A DNA stretch of 33,975 bases from Alcaligenaceae bacterium 429. GTDB lineage: Bacteria; Pseudomonadota; Gammaproteobacteria; Burkholderiales; Burkholderiaceae_B. Position numbers and translations under genes: made by a program. Each line of letters opens with the position of its first letter. The first letter of the stretch is position 1. The notes under the pieces were generated by a model, which searched no databases, was not told where the DNA came from, and saw only the letters and a list, made by a program, of their open reading frames with translations. Below, piece by piece: positions 22,130 to 30,632 of the stretch. The stretch covers positions 1 to 33,975 of the forward strand of contig SRSN01000011.1 in NCBI GenBank assembly GCA_004791645.1, written 5' to 3'.

Positions 22130-23581
22130 ATGAAACTGACGCGTCCTGAGCTGTTTAAGCAGCAAGCGTATATTAATGGCCAGTGGGTAAACGCTGATTC
22201 CGGTGAGACACTGGAAGTGCAAAACCCCGCAACCGCTGAAGTTATCGGCACTATCCCTAAAATGGGTGCTGCTGAGACACGTCGCGCAATCGAGAGTGCT
22301 GCTGAAGCGTTCAAATTGTGGCGTGCTAAACCTGCTAAAGCGCGTGCAAACATTCTGCGTAAATGGTTTGACTTGGTTATGCAAAACCAAGAAGACCTGG
22401 CAACAATCATGACCATCGAGCAAGGTAAGCCTATTGCCGAGTCTCGCGGTGAAATTGCTTACGGTGCTTCCTACTTGGAATGGTACGGTGAAGAAGCCAA
22501 ACGTGCTTACGGTGATGTGATCCCCGGCCCAGCTGGCGACCGTCGTATCGTGGTAACTAAAGAGCCAATCGGTGTATGTGCAGCGATTACTCCTTGGAAC
22601 TTCCCATCCTCCATGATCACACGTAAAGTGGCTGCTGCTTTGGCTGCTGGTTGTTCTATCGTTGTGAAACCTGCTACACAAACACCGTACTCCGCATTTG
22701 CGCTGGCTGTGTTGGCTGAAGAAGCTGGTGTACCTGCTGGTGTGTTCTCTGTGTTGACAGGTTCCGCTTCCGCTATCGGTGGCGAAATGACCTCCAACCC
22801 AACTGTGCACAAACTGAGCTTCACTGGTTCCACAGAAATCGGCCGTTTGCTGATGAAGCAAAGTGCTGAGCAGATCAAAAAAGTATCGTTGGAATTGGGT
22901 GGTAACGCTCCTTTCATCGTATTTGAAGATGCGGATCTGGACGCTGCTGTTGAAGGCGCGATGGCCAGCAAATACCGTAACACCGGACAAACTTGCGTAT
23001 GTGCAAACCGCTTCTACGTACACGACAGCGTGTACGATGCGTTTGCTGAGAAATTCGTTGCCGCAGTGAAAAAACTGAAAGTAGGTAACGGGATGGACGA
23101 CGGCGTGACTCAAGGTCCGCTGATCGAGCAAAGCGCTGTAGATAAAATCCGTGAACACATTGCTGACGCTGTATCCAAAGGCGGTAAAGTGTTGACTGGT
23201 GGTGAGTCCGACGAGAAAGGCGGTCTGTTCTTCCAACCTACTGTTGTGGCTAACGCTACAGCAGACATGATCGTTGCTGGCGAAGAAACATTTGGTCCTT
23301 TGGCACCATTGTTCCGCTTCAAAACAGACGAAGAAGTGATCGCTCTGGCGAACAACACTATCTACGGTTTGGCAGCGTACTTCTACAGCCGCGATTTGAG
23401 CCGTGTATGGCGCGTAGCTGAAGGTCTGGAATACGGCATGATCGGTATTAACTCCGGCATCCTGTCCAATGAAGCAGCACCATTTGGTGGTGTGAAACAG
23501 TCTGGCGTAGGTCGTGAAGGTTCCTTCTACGGTCTGGACGACTACATGACTGTTAAATACATGTTGATGGGCGGCATTTAA
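22130..23581 (+). CDS. gabD: NAD(P)-dependent succinate-semialdehyde dehydrogenase-like enzyme
   Basis: A 483-residue aldehyde dehydrogenase, close in length and sequence to E. coli GabD. The general base E255 (SLELGGNAP) and the cysteine pair C289/C291 (QTCVCANRFYV) are present. In GabD this CVC pair holds the catalytic cysteine and its redox partner. It oxidises succinate semialdehyde to succinate. Glutarate semialdehyde dehydrogenase (DavD) is a close alternative. ATG 22130 is preferred over GTG 22085 because GGAG (22119-22122) is well spaced and the shorter form matches the family. All arginine codons I checked are CGT or CGC, a sign of high expression. No gabT aminotransferase gene is in the window. 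Confidence 0.87.
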   Translation: MKLTRPELFKQQAYINGQWVNADSGETLEVQNPATAEVIGTIPKMGAAETRRAIESAAEAFKLWRAKPAKARANILRKWFDLVMQNQEDLATIMTIEQGKPIAESRGEIAYGASYLEWYGEEAKRAYGDVIPGPAGDRRIVVTKEPIGVCAAITPWNFPSSMITRKVAAALAAGCSIVVKPATQTPYSAFALAVLAEEAGVPAGVFSVLTGSASAIGGEMTSNPTVHKLSFTGSTEIGRLLMKQSAEQIKKVSLELGGNAPFIVFEDADLDAAVEGAMASKYRNTGQTCVCANRFYVHDSVYDAFAEKFVAAVKKLKVGNGMDDGVTQGPLIEQSAVDKIREHIADAVSKGGKVLTGGESDEKGGLFFQPTVVANATADMIVAGEETFGPLAPLFRFKTDEEVIALANNTIYGLAAYFYSRDLSRVWRVAEGLEYGMIGINSGILSNEAAPFGGVKQSGVGREGSFYGLDDYMTVKYMLMGGI

Positions 23582-23604
23582 GCCTCTGTCACTGTGTGAT
23601 TAAA

Positions 23605-23636
23605 AACCTGCTCGCTTAGGCGGGCAGGTTTTTTTG
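23605..23636 (+). terminator. Rho-independent terminator after gabD
   Basis: AACCTGCTCGC pairs with GCGGGCAGGTT (one T-G wobble) around a TTAG loop, followed by a run of T. It lies 24 bases past the gabD stop. Confidence 0.94.
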
Positions 23637-23828
23637 TGCCTGAGTGCTAGTGCTAATGTTGTTGTGACGGTGCAGACAGCGCGTGCTCAGGTCGCTGGGT
23701 AATTGCTGAGTACTGGCGCAGTGTGTTGTGGAGGTTGTGGCATTCTGGCATCTGGCTTGCACGGCCCTTGGTGGGACACCATAATCAATGGCTTTACTAA
23801 TGAATAATTGTTCAACAAGGTGTGTGGC

Positions 23829-24737
23829 GTGAGTACCCATAATCCAGCTTCTATAGCAGGCGTTATTTTCTCTATTTCGTCCTCTGTGCTCTTTGGAGTG
23901 CTGTACTACTATTCCACCTTGTTGGCGCCGTTAAACGGCATACAAATCTATGGTTGGCGTATTCTGCTTACCATCCCATGCCTCACTCTCTTTCTAATCG
24001 TGACACGTCAAGCTAAAGACGTGACCGCCATCTGGAAACGGTTAAAACACGAGCCATGGTTGTGGTTGGCGTTGCCAGTATCGTCTTTCTTGGTGGGCGT
24101 GCAGTTGTGGCTGTTTCTATGGGCACCTGTAAACGGCTATGCCTTAGACGTGTCGCTCGGCTATTTCTTGTTGCCTCTTACCTTAGTGCTAACTGGCAGG
24201 TTGGTGTTTAAAGAGCGCATCACCACATTGCAGAAAATAGTATGTGCGATTGCAGGCGTAGGGGTAGCCAATGAGCTATTGTTTGCACCGCAAGTATCGT
24301 GGCCAGCCTTCATGGTGGCACTAGGCTATCCGTTTTACTTTGCTTTACGTCGCATTCTCAAAACCAGCAACTTAGGTGGCATGTGGTTTGATTTGCTGTT
24401 GAGTGCGCCTGTAGCAGCATGGTTTATTGTAGAAACCAGTAAAGCCTTACCTGAAGGCACCTTTACCGCCACCCTGTTGTGGTTGATTCTGGGTTTGGGT
24501 GTTTTGAGTGCCACGTCGTTGGGCTTGATGGTATTGGCTAACCACCGTTTACCGTTGGGACTATTTGGGCTGCTAGCCTATGTAGAGCCAGCCTTGTTGG
24601 TCGTGGTGGCCCTGTTGCTAGGTGAGCGCATAGAAAATATGCAGTGGATCACTTACGGGTGCGTGTGGACGGCTATTTTGCTGCTGATTCTTGATGGTGT
24701 GCGGTCCATGCGGAGAGAGGTGAGTGTTAAAGAGTAG
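23829..24737 (+). CDS. rarD: RarD/EamA-family permease
   Basis: A 302-residue membrane protein with about ten hydrophobic segments, matching the RarD branch of the drug/metabolite transporter superfamily. The N-terminal block (SSVLFGVLYYYSTLL, then GIQIYGWRI) and the central YFLLPLTLVLTGRLVFKERIT are characteristic. GTG 23829 is chosen as start because AAGG at 23817-23820 is well placed, and the in-frame TTG at 23808 has no such site. It stands alone between two terminators. The transported substrate is not known for most RarD proteins. Confidence 0.87.
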   Translation: MSTHNPASIAGVIFSISSSVLFGVLYYYSTLLAPLNGIQIYGWRILLTIPCLTLFLIVTRQAKDVTAIWKRLKHEPWLWLALPVSSFLVGVQLWLFLWAPVNGYALDVSLGYFLLPLTLVLTGRLVFKERITTLQKIVCAIAGVGVANELLFAPQVSWPAFMVALGYPFYFALRRILKTSNLGGMWFDLLLSAPVAAWFIVETSKALPEGTFTATLLWLILGLGVLSATSLGLMVLANHRLPLGLFGLLAYVEPALLVVVALLLGERIENMQWITYGCVWTAILLLILDGVRSMRREVSVKE

Positions 24738-24764
24738 TGGTTAGACTACAGATCTCTCTATGTC

Positions 24765-24799
24765 AAAAAACCGCTGCAGCAACCTACAGCGGTTTTTTT
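24765..24799. terminator. Bidirectional terminator between rarD and the carbonic anhydrase-like gene
   Basis: AACCGCTG (24769-24776) pairs with CAGCGGTT (24787-24794), flanked by A on the left and T on the right. It can therefore serve rarD on the plus strand and the leftward gene ending at 24858. Confidence 0.88.
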
Positions 24800-24857
24800 G
24801 TGCCAACGTATGCTTTGTTTTGTATGTAAGTTAGCTACTAACACATAGTGTTGTGCT

Positions 24858-25379
24858 TCATAGTTTCTGTAAGGCGGTTTTGTAGTGTGCGGAACGTTCT
24901 TGGTAGGTCGTGGCATTGCGCTGTAGGTTCGCTACTTCTTCGTCGCTAAGCGTACGTACGGCTTTAGCGGGTGAGCCAATGATTAAGGATCGTTCTGGGA
25001 AGGTTTTGCCTTCGGTGACCAATGCGCCAGCCCCTACTAGGCTGTTTTTACCGATGACGGCACCGTTTAACACTACGGCTTGAATGCCGATGAGGCTGCC
25101 TTCTTCCACCGTACAGCCGTGCAGCATCGCTTGGTGGCCAATAGTGACGTTCGTGCCTATAGTGAGTGGGTAGCCGGGGTCTGTGTGCAGTACGGCACCT
25201 TCTTGCACGTTAGAGCCCGTGCCTATGTGTATAAGTTCATTATCACCACGCAGAATCGCACCCGACCAGACGCTGGTGTGGGCATCAAGCTGCACCTTGG
25301 CGATCAATACGGCCTCTTCGGCTACATAGGCGCTGTCATGTACGTTAGGGCTGTTATCATCAAGTTTATATTGTGTCAT
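24858..25379 (-). CDS. Gamma-carbonic anhydrase-like hexapeptide-repeat protein
   Basis: A 173-residue left-handed beta-helix protein made of hexapeptide repeats, in the YrdA/PaaY/CaiE gamma-carbonic anhydrase-like group. The three zinc-ligand histidines are recognisable in VLHTDPG, IGHQAM and MLHGCT. Members may hydrate CO2 or act as thioesterases, and many have no proven activity. ATG 25379 (GGAAG 6 bases upstream) is preferred to the TTG at 25403. It is divergent from rsmB. Confidence 0.9.
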   Translation of the reverse strand: MTQYKLDDNSPNVHDSAYVAEEAVLIAKVQLDAHTSVWSGAILRGDNELIHIGTGSNVQEGAVLHTDPGYPLTIGTNVTIGHQAMLHGCTVEEGSLIGIQAVVLNGAVIGKNSLVGAGALVTEGKTFPERSLIIGSPAKAVRTLSDEEVANLQRNATTYQERSAHYKTALQKL

Positions 25380-25516
25380 GCCACGCTTCCCAGATTGGAC
25401 CAAACTACGATCGTAGCACCAACTGTATAAAAGCTGTATCGCACTACATAAAAGATGTTACAGTTTCTCGTGCCCAACTATAAAAGGGCAGGCTGTTTTT
25501 TTAGTGTTTTTTTGCC

Positions 25517-26854
25517 ATGTCTTCTACTACTCCTTCCCTATCTACTGTATTGCTGGCCAGCGCCCAGCTCGTGCAAGGAGTCTTGGCAGGAAAATCTCTC
25601 ACCGAATGCTTAACGCAAACCCCCGCTACTGTACGTGCTGCGGCTCAGGCCGTGAGCTTTCACAGTTTGCGACGTCTGGGCTTGGCAAAGCAGTTGCTTA
25701 GCCAATTAGTAAGCCGTAAAGCCCCATCAGGGTTAACCGAAGCGTTATTGCTGGTGTCGTTAGCGGTATTGGATAGCGCCGCTGAAGTACAAGAAAACGA
25801 AGACGCCTTTGCTGATCAGCCAGATGTTCCTGTTTATGCTCCACACACCGTCGTAAATCAAGCGGTACAAGCCGCCGCTGATCATCGTTTGCTGCGTGTG
25901 TACAAAGCATTGATTAACGCCGTGCTGCGCCGCTATTTGCGAGAGCGCACCGAGTTATTAGCTGAAGCGAATAGCCACCCTGAAGCACGTTGGAATTTCC
26001 CCAACTGGTGGATTAAACAAATCAAAAAAGCGTACCCACAAGAGTGGGAAGCTATCTTGCAACACTCTAATCGTCCCGGCCCTTTAACCTTACGTGTAAA
26101 CCAACGACGTTGTTCGGTGGCGCGTTTGCTGGCGCTGTTTGAAGAAGCTGGCATTGCGTGTTGGGCACCAGGTGGTCAAGCCGTGGTGTTGGCTGAGGCA
26201 TTACCTGTGCAGCAGTTGCCTGGGTTCGAGCAGGGGTGGTGGTCAGTGCAGGATTACGCAGCTCAACAAGCAGGCGCCTTGTTACCGGTAGAAGATGGTA
26301 TGCATGTGTTAGATGCGTGTGCCGCTCCCGGTGGTAAAACGGCGCATCTGTTAGAGCGTGCTGATATTTCGTTAGTGGCTTTGGACTCCGACGCCACACG
26401 ACTACAGCGTGTACCGCAGAATTTACACAGGCTGGGTCTGGATTCAGACCAGGTCAAAATACAAGCAGCAGATGCTGCTGATATACAGCAGTGGTGGGAC
26501 GGTAAGCCCTTTGATGCGATCTTGGCCGATGTGCCGTGTACAGCATCGGGTATTGTGCGTCGTCACCCAGACATACGCTGGTTGCGTCGCCCGCAAGACG
26601 TGGCGGCTACGGCAGCCTTGCAAGCCAATATTGCGGATGCTTTATGGCTGACTTTAAAACCCGGCGGGTATATGCTGTATGTCACTTGCTCTATCTTCCC
26701 TCAAGAAGGTATAGAGCAAAGCAAAGCATTTTTGGCTAGGCATTCTGATGCGGTTGCATTGCCTAGTCCAGGACAAGTATTGCCACAGCCCGTTGAAAGC
26801 GGGCAGCCATGTGGCGATGGGTTCTTTTATCAGTTATTGCGTAAAGAGGCATAA
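25517..26854 (+). CDS. rsmB: 16S rRNA m5C967 methyltransferase RsmB
   Basis: A 445-residue protein with an N-terminal NusB-like RNA-binding domain (about 1-150) and a C-terminal SAM-dependent RNA cytosine-C5 methyltransferase domain. Motif I is ACAAPGGKTAHLLE. The two cysteines of the family are in DVPCTASGIVRRHPD (motif IV) and YVTCSIFPQEG (motif VI). It methylates C967 of 16S rRNA. It heads an operon with a DUF4390 gene and ntrY-ntrX, an arrangement known from Burkholderiales. An AT-rich region with TATAAA at 25479-25484 may supply the promoter. Confidence 0.93.
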   Translation: MSSTTPSLSTVLLASAQLVQGVLAGKSLTECLTQTPATVRAAAQAVSFHSLRRLGLAKQLLSQLVSRKAPSGLTEALLLVSLAVLDSAAEVQENEDAFADQPDVPVYAPHTVVNQAVQAAADHRLLRVYKALINAVLRRYLRERTELLAEANSHPEARWNFPNWWIKQIKKAYPQEWEAILQHSNRPGPLTLRVNQRRCSVARLLALFEEAGIACWAPGGQAVVLAEALPVQQLPGFEQGWWSVQDYAAQQAGALLPVEDGMHVLDACAAPGGKTAHLLERADISLVALDSDATRLQRVPQNLHRLGLDSDQVKIQAADAADIQQWWDGKPFDAILADVPCTASGIVRRHPDIRWLRRPQDVAATAALQANIADALWLTLKPGGYMLYVTCSIFPQEGIEQSKAFLARHSDAVALPSPGQVLPQPVESGQPCGDGFFYQLLRKEA

Positions 26855-26863
26855 ACGTAGACC

Positions 26864-27532
26864 ATGAGAGCGGGTAGATCTTTCAACCGGTTTGTTCGCA
26901 AGGCAGGGCTAGCATTAGCTTTGTGTCTTGTGGTGCCTGTTGGTTCTGCCCAAGGTTTACGTGTCACGGATGCAGTGACTGACGATACGCCTACGATGGC
27001 CACAGTGGTGGACACGGGGCAGCAGGGCACTACAGAAGAAGTAGTACGTGTAGAGCCTGTAATACGAGATGGTCGTCTGTACATAGACGCCGATGTGGAT
27101 TTTGAGCTAAGTCCTGAACTTCAGGACGTAGTCTATAAAGGGATTCCCCTGTACTTCACTGTAGATGTGGAGATACGTAGTACACGCTGGTGGTGGTTTG
27201 ATAAAACAATAGTGGATGCCAATCAAACTTGGCGGGTCACCTACAATGCGTTAACCAGACAGTGGCGTGTGGGCTCGGGGGAGCTATTATTGCCAGAAAG
27301 CAGTCTCAACGAAGCCTTGGCGTCATTGCGCCATATTCGAGGCTGGGCTGTGGCACCAGTAAGTGATTTTGATAAAAACACCGAACTGTATGGACGGATG
27401 CGTTTGCGTCTGGATACCTCTTTATTGACTAGGCCCTTCCAAGTAGATGCGATGAATCGCCGCGCTTGGACGTTGTCCACCCCATGGAAAAACTTCACTT
27501 TTTCGATTTCCGACGCCGAGCACCAGCCGTAA
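26864..27532 (+). CDS. DUF4390 protein, exported
   Basis: A 222-residue protein with a signal peptide (basic start, hydrophobic core LALALCLVVPVGSA, cleavage near residue 29). The mature part is a beta-rich domain of unknown function. It corresponds to the DUF4390 family, which in betaproteobacteria lies between rsmB and ntrY. It starts 9 bases after rsmB and its end overlaps the start of ntrY by 49 bases, so a functional link with NtrY signalling in the envelope is possible but unproven. Confidence 0.85.
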   Translation: MRAGRSFNRFVRKAGLALALCLVVPVGSAQGLRVTDAVTDDTPTMATVVDTGQQGTTEEVVRVEPVIRDGRLYIDADVDFELSPELQDVVYKGIPLYFTVDVEIRSTRWWWFDKTIVDANQTWRVTYNALTRQWRVGSGELLLPESSLNEALASLRHIRGWAVAPVSDFDKNTELYGRMRLRLDTSLLTRPFQVDAMNRRAWTLSTPWKNFTFSISDAEHQP

Positions 27533-29832
27533 TTCGCTGGGTGCTGCGTATAGCCCTGATCATCGCTGCGATTAGTGCAGTGGCGTTGCTGGGCTTATTG
27601 GTGTGGTCCACGGCTAACGCTTCACGCTATAACGAATACTACGATGTGCTGTTGGTGCTCAACGGCATCTTGGCTGTCGCCCTGGTTTTTTGGGTGGTAT
27701 TGTTGGGCGGTCGTTTATTTAGGCAAGTAAAGAAGCGGCAGTTTGGCGCCAGAATGACGGCACGCTTTGCCCTGTATTTCACCCTTATCGGTATATTGCC
27801 GGGCACGTTGATTTATGTGTTGTCCGTGCAGTTTATGTCGCGCTCTATTGAGTCGTGGTTTAACGTGCGGGTAGACCGCGCCTTGGAGTCGGGTTTAGAT
27901 TTGGGTAGGGCTGCTCTGGATGGGCGATTAAGTGATCTGAAAAAGCGTGCAACCAGTCTGGCGGTAATGCTCAACGAAAGTCACGTAGAGCCAGGTTTGG
28001 TGCTAAACAGTTTGCGTGAGCGCGCAAATATTGGTGATGCCATGATTTTCACCAGTGCGGGTAGGTTGATTGCGTATTCTTCCACTCGTTTTGATATGTC
28101 ACTGCCAGAGATACCCAAACAAAATGTGCAGAACTACTTACGCGTAGCCAAAGAGTATGCCTCGGCAGAGTTGGATGATAGCCAAGGAGTGGGTTCTACT
28201 GGCTTGCGTTTACGTGTGGTGATTCCCTTAGACAGTAGCAATAGTTACCTAGGTCAGTTTACGCAGCCTAGTGATAAGCGCTGGTTGCAAGTGACAGAAC
28301 CTGTTCCTGAAAACATTGCACGCCATGCGATGCTGGTGGAAGAGGGGTACCGAGATTACCAAGAACTGGCATTGTCCAGACAAGGCCTGCGTAAGCTCTA
28401 TGGCATCATCCTGACGCTGGCGTTGATTCTTGCTGTGTTTGCTGCGATGGCTGCGGCGATTGCGATTTCTCGTCGATTGGTGCGTCCGTTGTTGGCGCTG
28501 GCGGCCGGTACTCAGGCGGTGGGTGTGGGGGATTACCGTCCTTTGCCAGAGAATTCTGATAAAGATGAAGTAGGGCAACTGACACGATCCTTTAATATGA
28601 TGACCCGACAATTGGACGATGCTAGACGTACGGTAGAACGCAACCGTCAGCAACTAGAACGTTCCAACTTGTATCTGGAGTCGGTGTTAAGTAGTTTGTC
28701 ATCAGGCGTTTTGGTGTTTGATGATGCCTTTTGTGTGACTATGTTCAACCAAGCGGCGCAGAATATTTTGCGTGCTGATTTGAACTTGGTTAAAGGCAAG
28801 CCCTTGGAAGAAGTGGTTGACGATAACGGTTTTGCAAATCAATTACGTCATGCGTTTGCAGAGCACTCAGCCGTGGGTGCGCGCGAATATTGGCAGCAAC
28901 AATTTGAATTAAGCTTTGGCAGTAGGCATGATATGCGTGCTGTTATTATTACTTTGCTGGCGCGTGGCATGGAGCTTCGTATAGGTAAGAGCTCCAGCGG
29001 CTATTTGGTGGTGTTTGATGATATCAGTGATATTATTTCTGCCAACCGACTAGTCGCGTGGGGAGAAGTTGCCCGACGCTTAGCGCACGAAATTAAAAAT
29101 CCATTAACGCCCATACAGTTGTCAGCGGAGCGTTTGGCCTTAAAGCTGGAACCTAAGCTGGATGAAAACGATGCTGCGATGCTGAAGCGTGCAACCACCA
29201 CCATTGTGAATCAGGTGGGATCGCTGAAGCAGATGGTGGACGACTTCCGAGAGTATGCTCGGGTGCCACAAGCGCAGATGCAGGAATTGGATATAAATGC
29301 GTTACTGCATGAAGTACTGACTTTGTACGGATGGGATCCGGAAAGTGCTTCTGCAGAAAACAGCGGACGTGTAAACTGGGAAGTATCGCTAGGAGCGGGG
29401 GTGCCCGCCGTAGAAGGTGATCCAACACAGTTGCGTCAAGTGATTCATAATCTGTTGGCCAATGCTGTGTATGCGGCCACTCAAGGGCGCGAGCCTAGCG
29501 AGGGAGTCATCACAGTAAAAACCTCCTGTACCATTCATGATGCAGAACAGGGCATACATGGGGTACGATTGGTGGTGGCGGATAATGGCCCAGGTTTTGA
29601 TGAACAATTGTTGGCTCGAGTATTTGAACCCTACGTAACAACAAAGGCGACAGGTACTGGTTTGGGGCTAGCCATTGTGAAAAAGATCATAGAGGAACAT
29701 GGCGGTAAGATAAGCGTGACGAATCAACGTGAAGGGGGCGCACGCATCACCATCCTCTTGGCCCGCTTGGCAGGATCAAAAGTAGTAGCTGATTCTGTTG
29801 AAGGTAATGATAATAGCGTAAAAAGCTCGTAG
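27484..29832 (+). CDS. ntrY: NtrY-like membrane sensor histidine kinase
   Basis: A 782-residue sensor kinase. Hydrophobic segments lie near the N terminus (about 20-45, 55-80, 95-120), with an extracytoplasmic sensor region up to a further transmembrane helix at about 300-325. Then come HAMP, PAS (ERSNLYLESVLSSLSSGVLVF is the start) and HisKA with the phosphorylated H535 in RRLAHEIKNPLTP. The HATPase domain has the N box (HNLLANAVYA), G1 (DNGPGFDE) and G2 (GTGLGLAIVKK). It is partnered with NtrX, 9 bases downstream. ATG 27484 lies inside the DUF4390 gene and has no strong ribosome-binding site, suggesting translational coupling. NtrYX systems act in nitrogen, redox and envelope control in proteobacteria. 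Confidence 0.92.
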   Translation: MEKLHFFDFRRRAPAVIRWVLRIALIIAAISAVALLGLLVWSTANASRYNEYYDVLLVLNGILAVALVFWVVLLGGRLFRQVKKRQFGARMTARFALYFTLIGILPGTLIYVLSVQFMSRSIESWFNVRVDRALESGLDLGRAALDGRLSDLKKRATSLAVMLNESHVEPGLVLNSLRERANIGDAMIFTSAGRLIAYSSTRFDMSLPEIPKQNVQNYLRVAKEYASAELDDSQGVGSTGLRLRVVIPLDSSNSYLGQFTQPSDKRWLQVTEPVPENIARHAMLVEEGYRDYQELALSRQGLRKLYGIILTLALILAVFAAMAAAIAISRRLVRPLLALAAGTQAVGVGDYRPLPENSDKDEVGQLTRSFNMMTRQLDDARRTVERNRQQLERSNLYLESVLSSLSSGVLVFDDAFCVTMFNQAAQNILRADLNLVKGKPLEEVVDDNGFANQLRHAFAEHSAVGAREYWQQQFELSFGSRHDMRAVIITLLARGMELRIGKSSSGYLVVFDDISDIISANRLVAWGEVARRLAHEIKNPLTPIQLSAERLALKLEPKLDENDAAMLKRATTTIVNQVGSLKQMVDDFREYARVPQAQMQELDINALLHEVLTLYGWDPESASAENSGRVNWEVSLGAGVPAVEGDPTQLRQVIHNLLANAVYAATQGREPSEGVITVKTSCTIHDAEQGIHGVRLVVADNGPGFDEQLLARVFEPYVTTKATGTGLGLAIVKKIIEEHGGKISVTNQREGGARITILLARLAGSKVVADSVEGNDNSVKSS

Positions 29833-29841
29833 GGACGGTTT

Positions 29842-30561
29842 ATGGCCAGAATTCTGGTAGTTGATGATGAAATCGGAATCCGTGAACTCTTGTCTGAGAT
29901 TCTGTATGACGAGGGGCATACGGTAGAAGTCGCAGAAAATGCCGCACAGGCGCGTGCTGCCCGTTTACGGGCACGGCCTGATCTGGTACTTCTGGATATC
30001 TGGATGCCGGACACGGATGGCGTTAGCCTATTGAAAGAATGGGCATCACAAGGTTTGCTAGACATGCCTGTAGTCATGATGAGTGGTCATGCCACCGTTG
30101 ACACAGCACTGGAAGCTACACGTATAGGGGCGGTGGATTTCCTAGAAAAACCCATCACTATGCAGAAGCTATTGCAAACAGTGGCCTCCGGTTTAGAACG
30201 GGTGGTTGTGCCTCCCAAAGTACCAGCCATGGCTGCTGCACCACGAGTTGGTGGGGCACCTGCGGTAAGTGCTGATGTGGGAGTGGTAGCCAATGCCCAA
30301 AACCGCATGCAAGCGCCTGCTTCAGCCATACAAGGTGAGCAAGGTGGTTCGCACTTGGGCAGCATTTCGTTAGAGCTGCCTTTGCGTGAAGCACGAGATG
30401 AGTTCGAACGTATTTATTTCGAATACCATCTAGCCCGTGAAAATTACAGCATGACACGTGTGTCAGAGCGTACAGGGTTAGAACGTACTCACTTGTACCG
30501 TAAGCTGAAGCAACTGGGTATTGATGCGTCGGCTCGCCGTCGTAGTCACAATAACCAGTAA
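29842..30561 (+). CDS. Short NtrX-like response regulator without AAA+ domain
   Basis: A 239-residue response regulator. The receiver domain (about 1-120) has acidic residues D8-D9, the phosphorylation site D52 (LLDIWMPDTDG), S81 and K103 (EKP). A linker of about 70 residues, rich in Ala, Pro, Gly and Val, follows. A Fis-type helix-turn-helix closes the protein (FEYHLARENYSMTRVSER, then RTHLYRKLKQLGI). The sigma-54-interacting AAA+ domain of full-length NtrX (about 450 residues) is absent, so it cannot drive sigma-54 open-complex formation by itself. Gene order with ntrY makes it the cognate regulator. Confidence 0.9.
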   Translation: MARILVVDDEIGIRELLSEILYDEGHTVEVAENAAQARAARLRARPDLVLLDIWMPDTDGVSLLKEWASQGLLDMPVVMMSGHATVDTALEATRIGAVDFLEKPITMQKLLQTVASGLERVVVPPKVPAMAAAPRVGGAPAVSADVGVVANAQNRMQAPASAIQGEQGGSHLGSISLELPLREARDEFERIYFEYHLARENYSMTRVSERTGLERTHLYRKLKQLGIDASARRRSHNNQ

Positions 30562-30579
30562 GCGACGCAGAATAAATTG

Positions 30580-30610
30580 ACCGCGCCATTCCAATTAGGA
30601 GTGGCGCGGT
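30580..30610. terminator. Long hairpin between convergent ntrX-like and methyltransferase genes
   Basis: ACCGCGCCATTCC pairs with GGAGTGGCGCGGT over 13 positions with one wobble and an AATTA loop. No clear T run follows on either strand. Its place between two convergent stops suggests a bidirectional transcription end. Confidence 0.7.
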
Positions 30611-30632
30611 TATGTACGTGTGATTCTATGAA

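Noticed and set aside
22004-23236. 410-codon open frame antisense to gabD
   Set aside because: It is a consequence of the strong codon bias of gabD. The sense strand encodes a complete, motif-intact aldehyde dehydrogenase.
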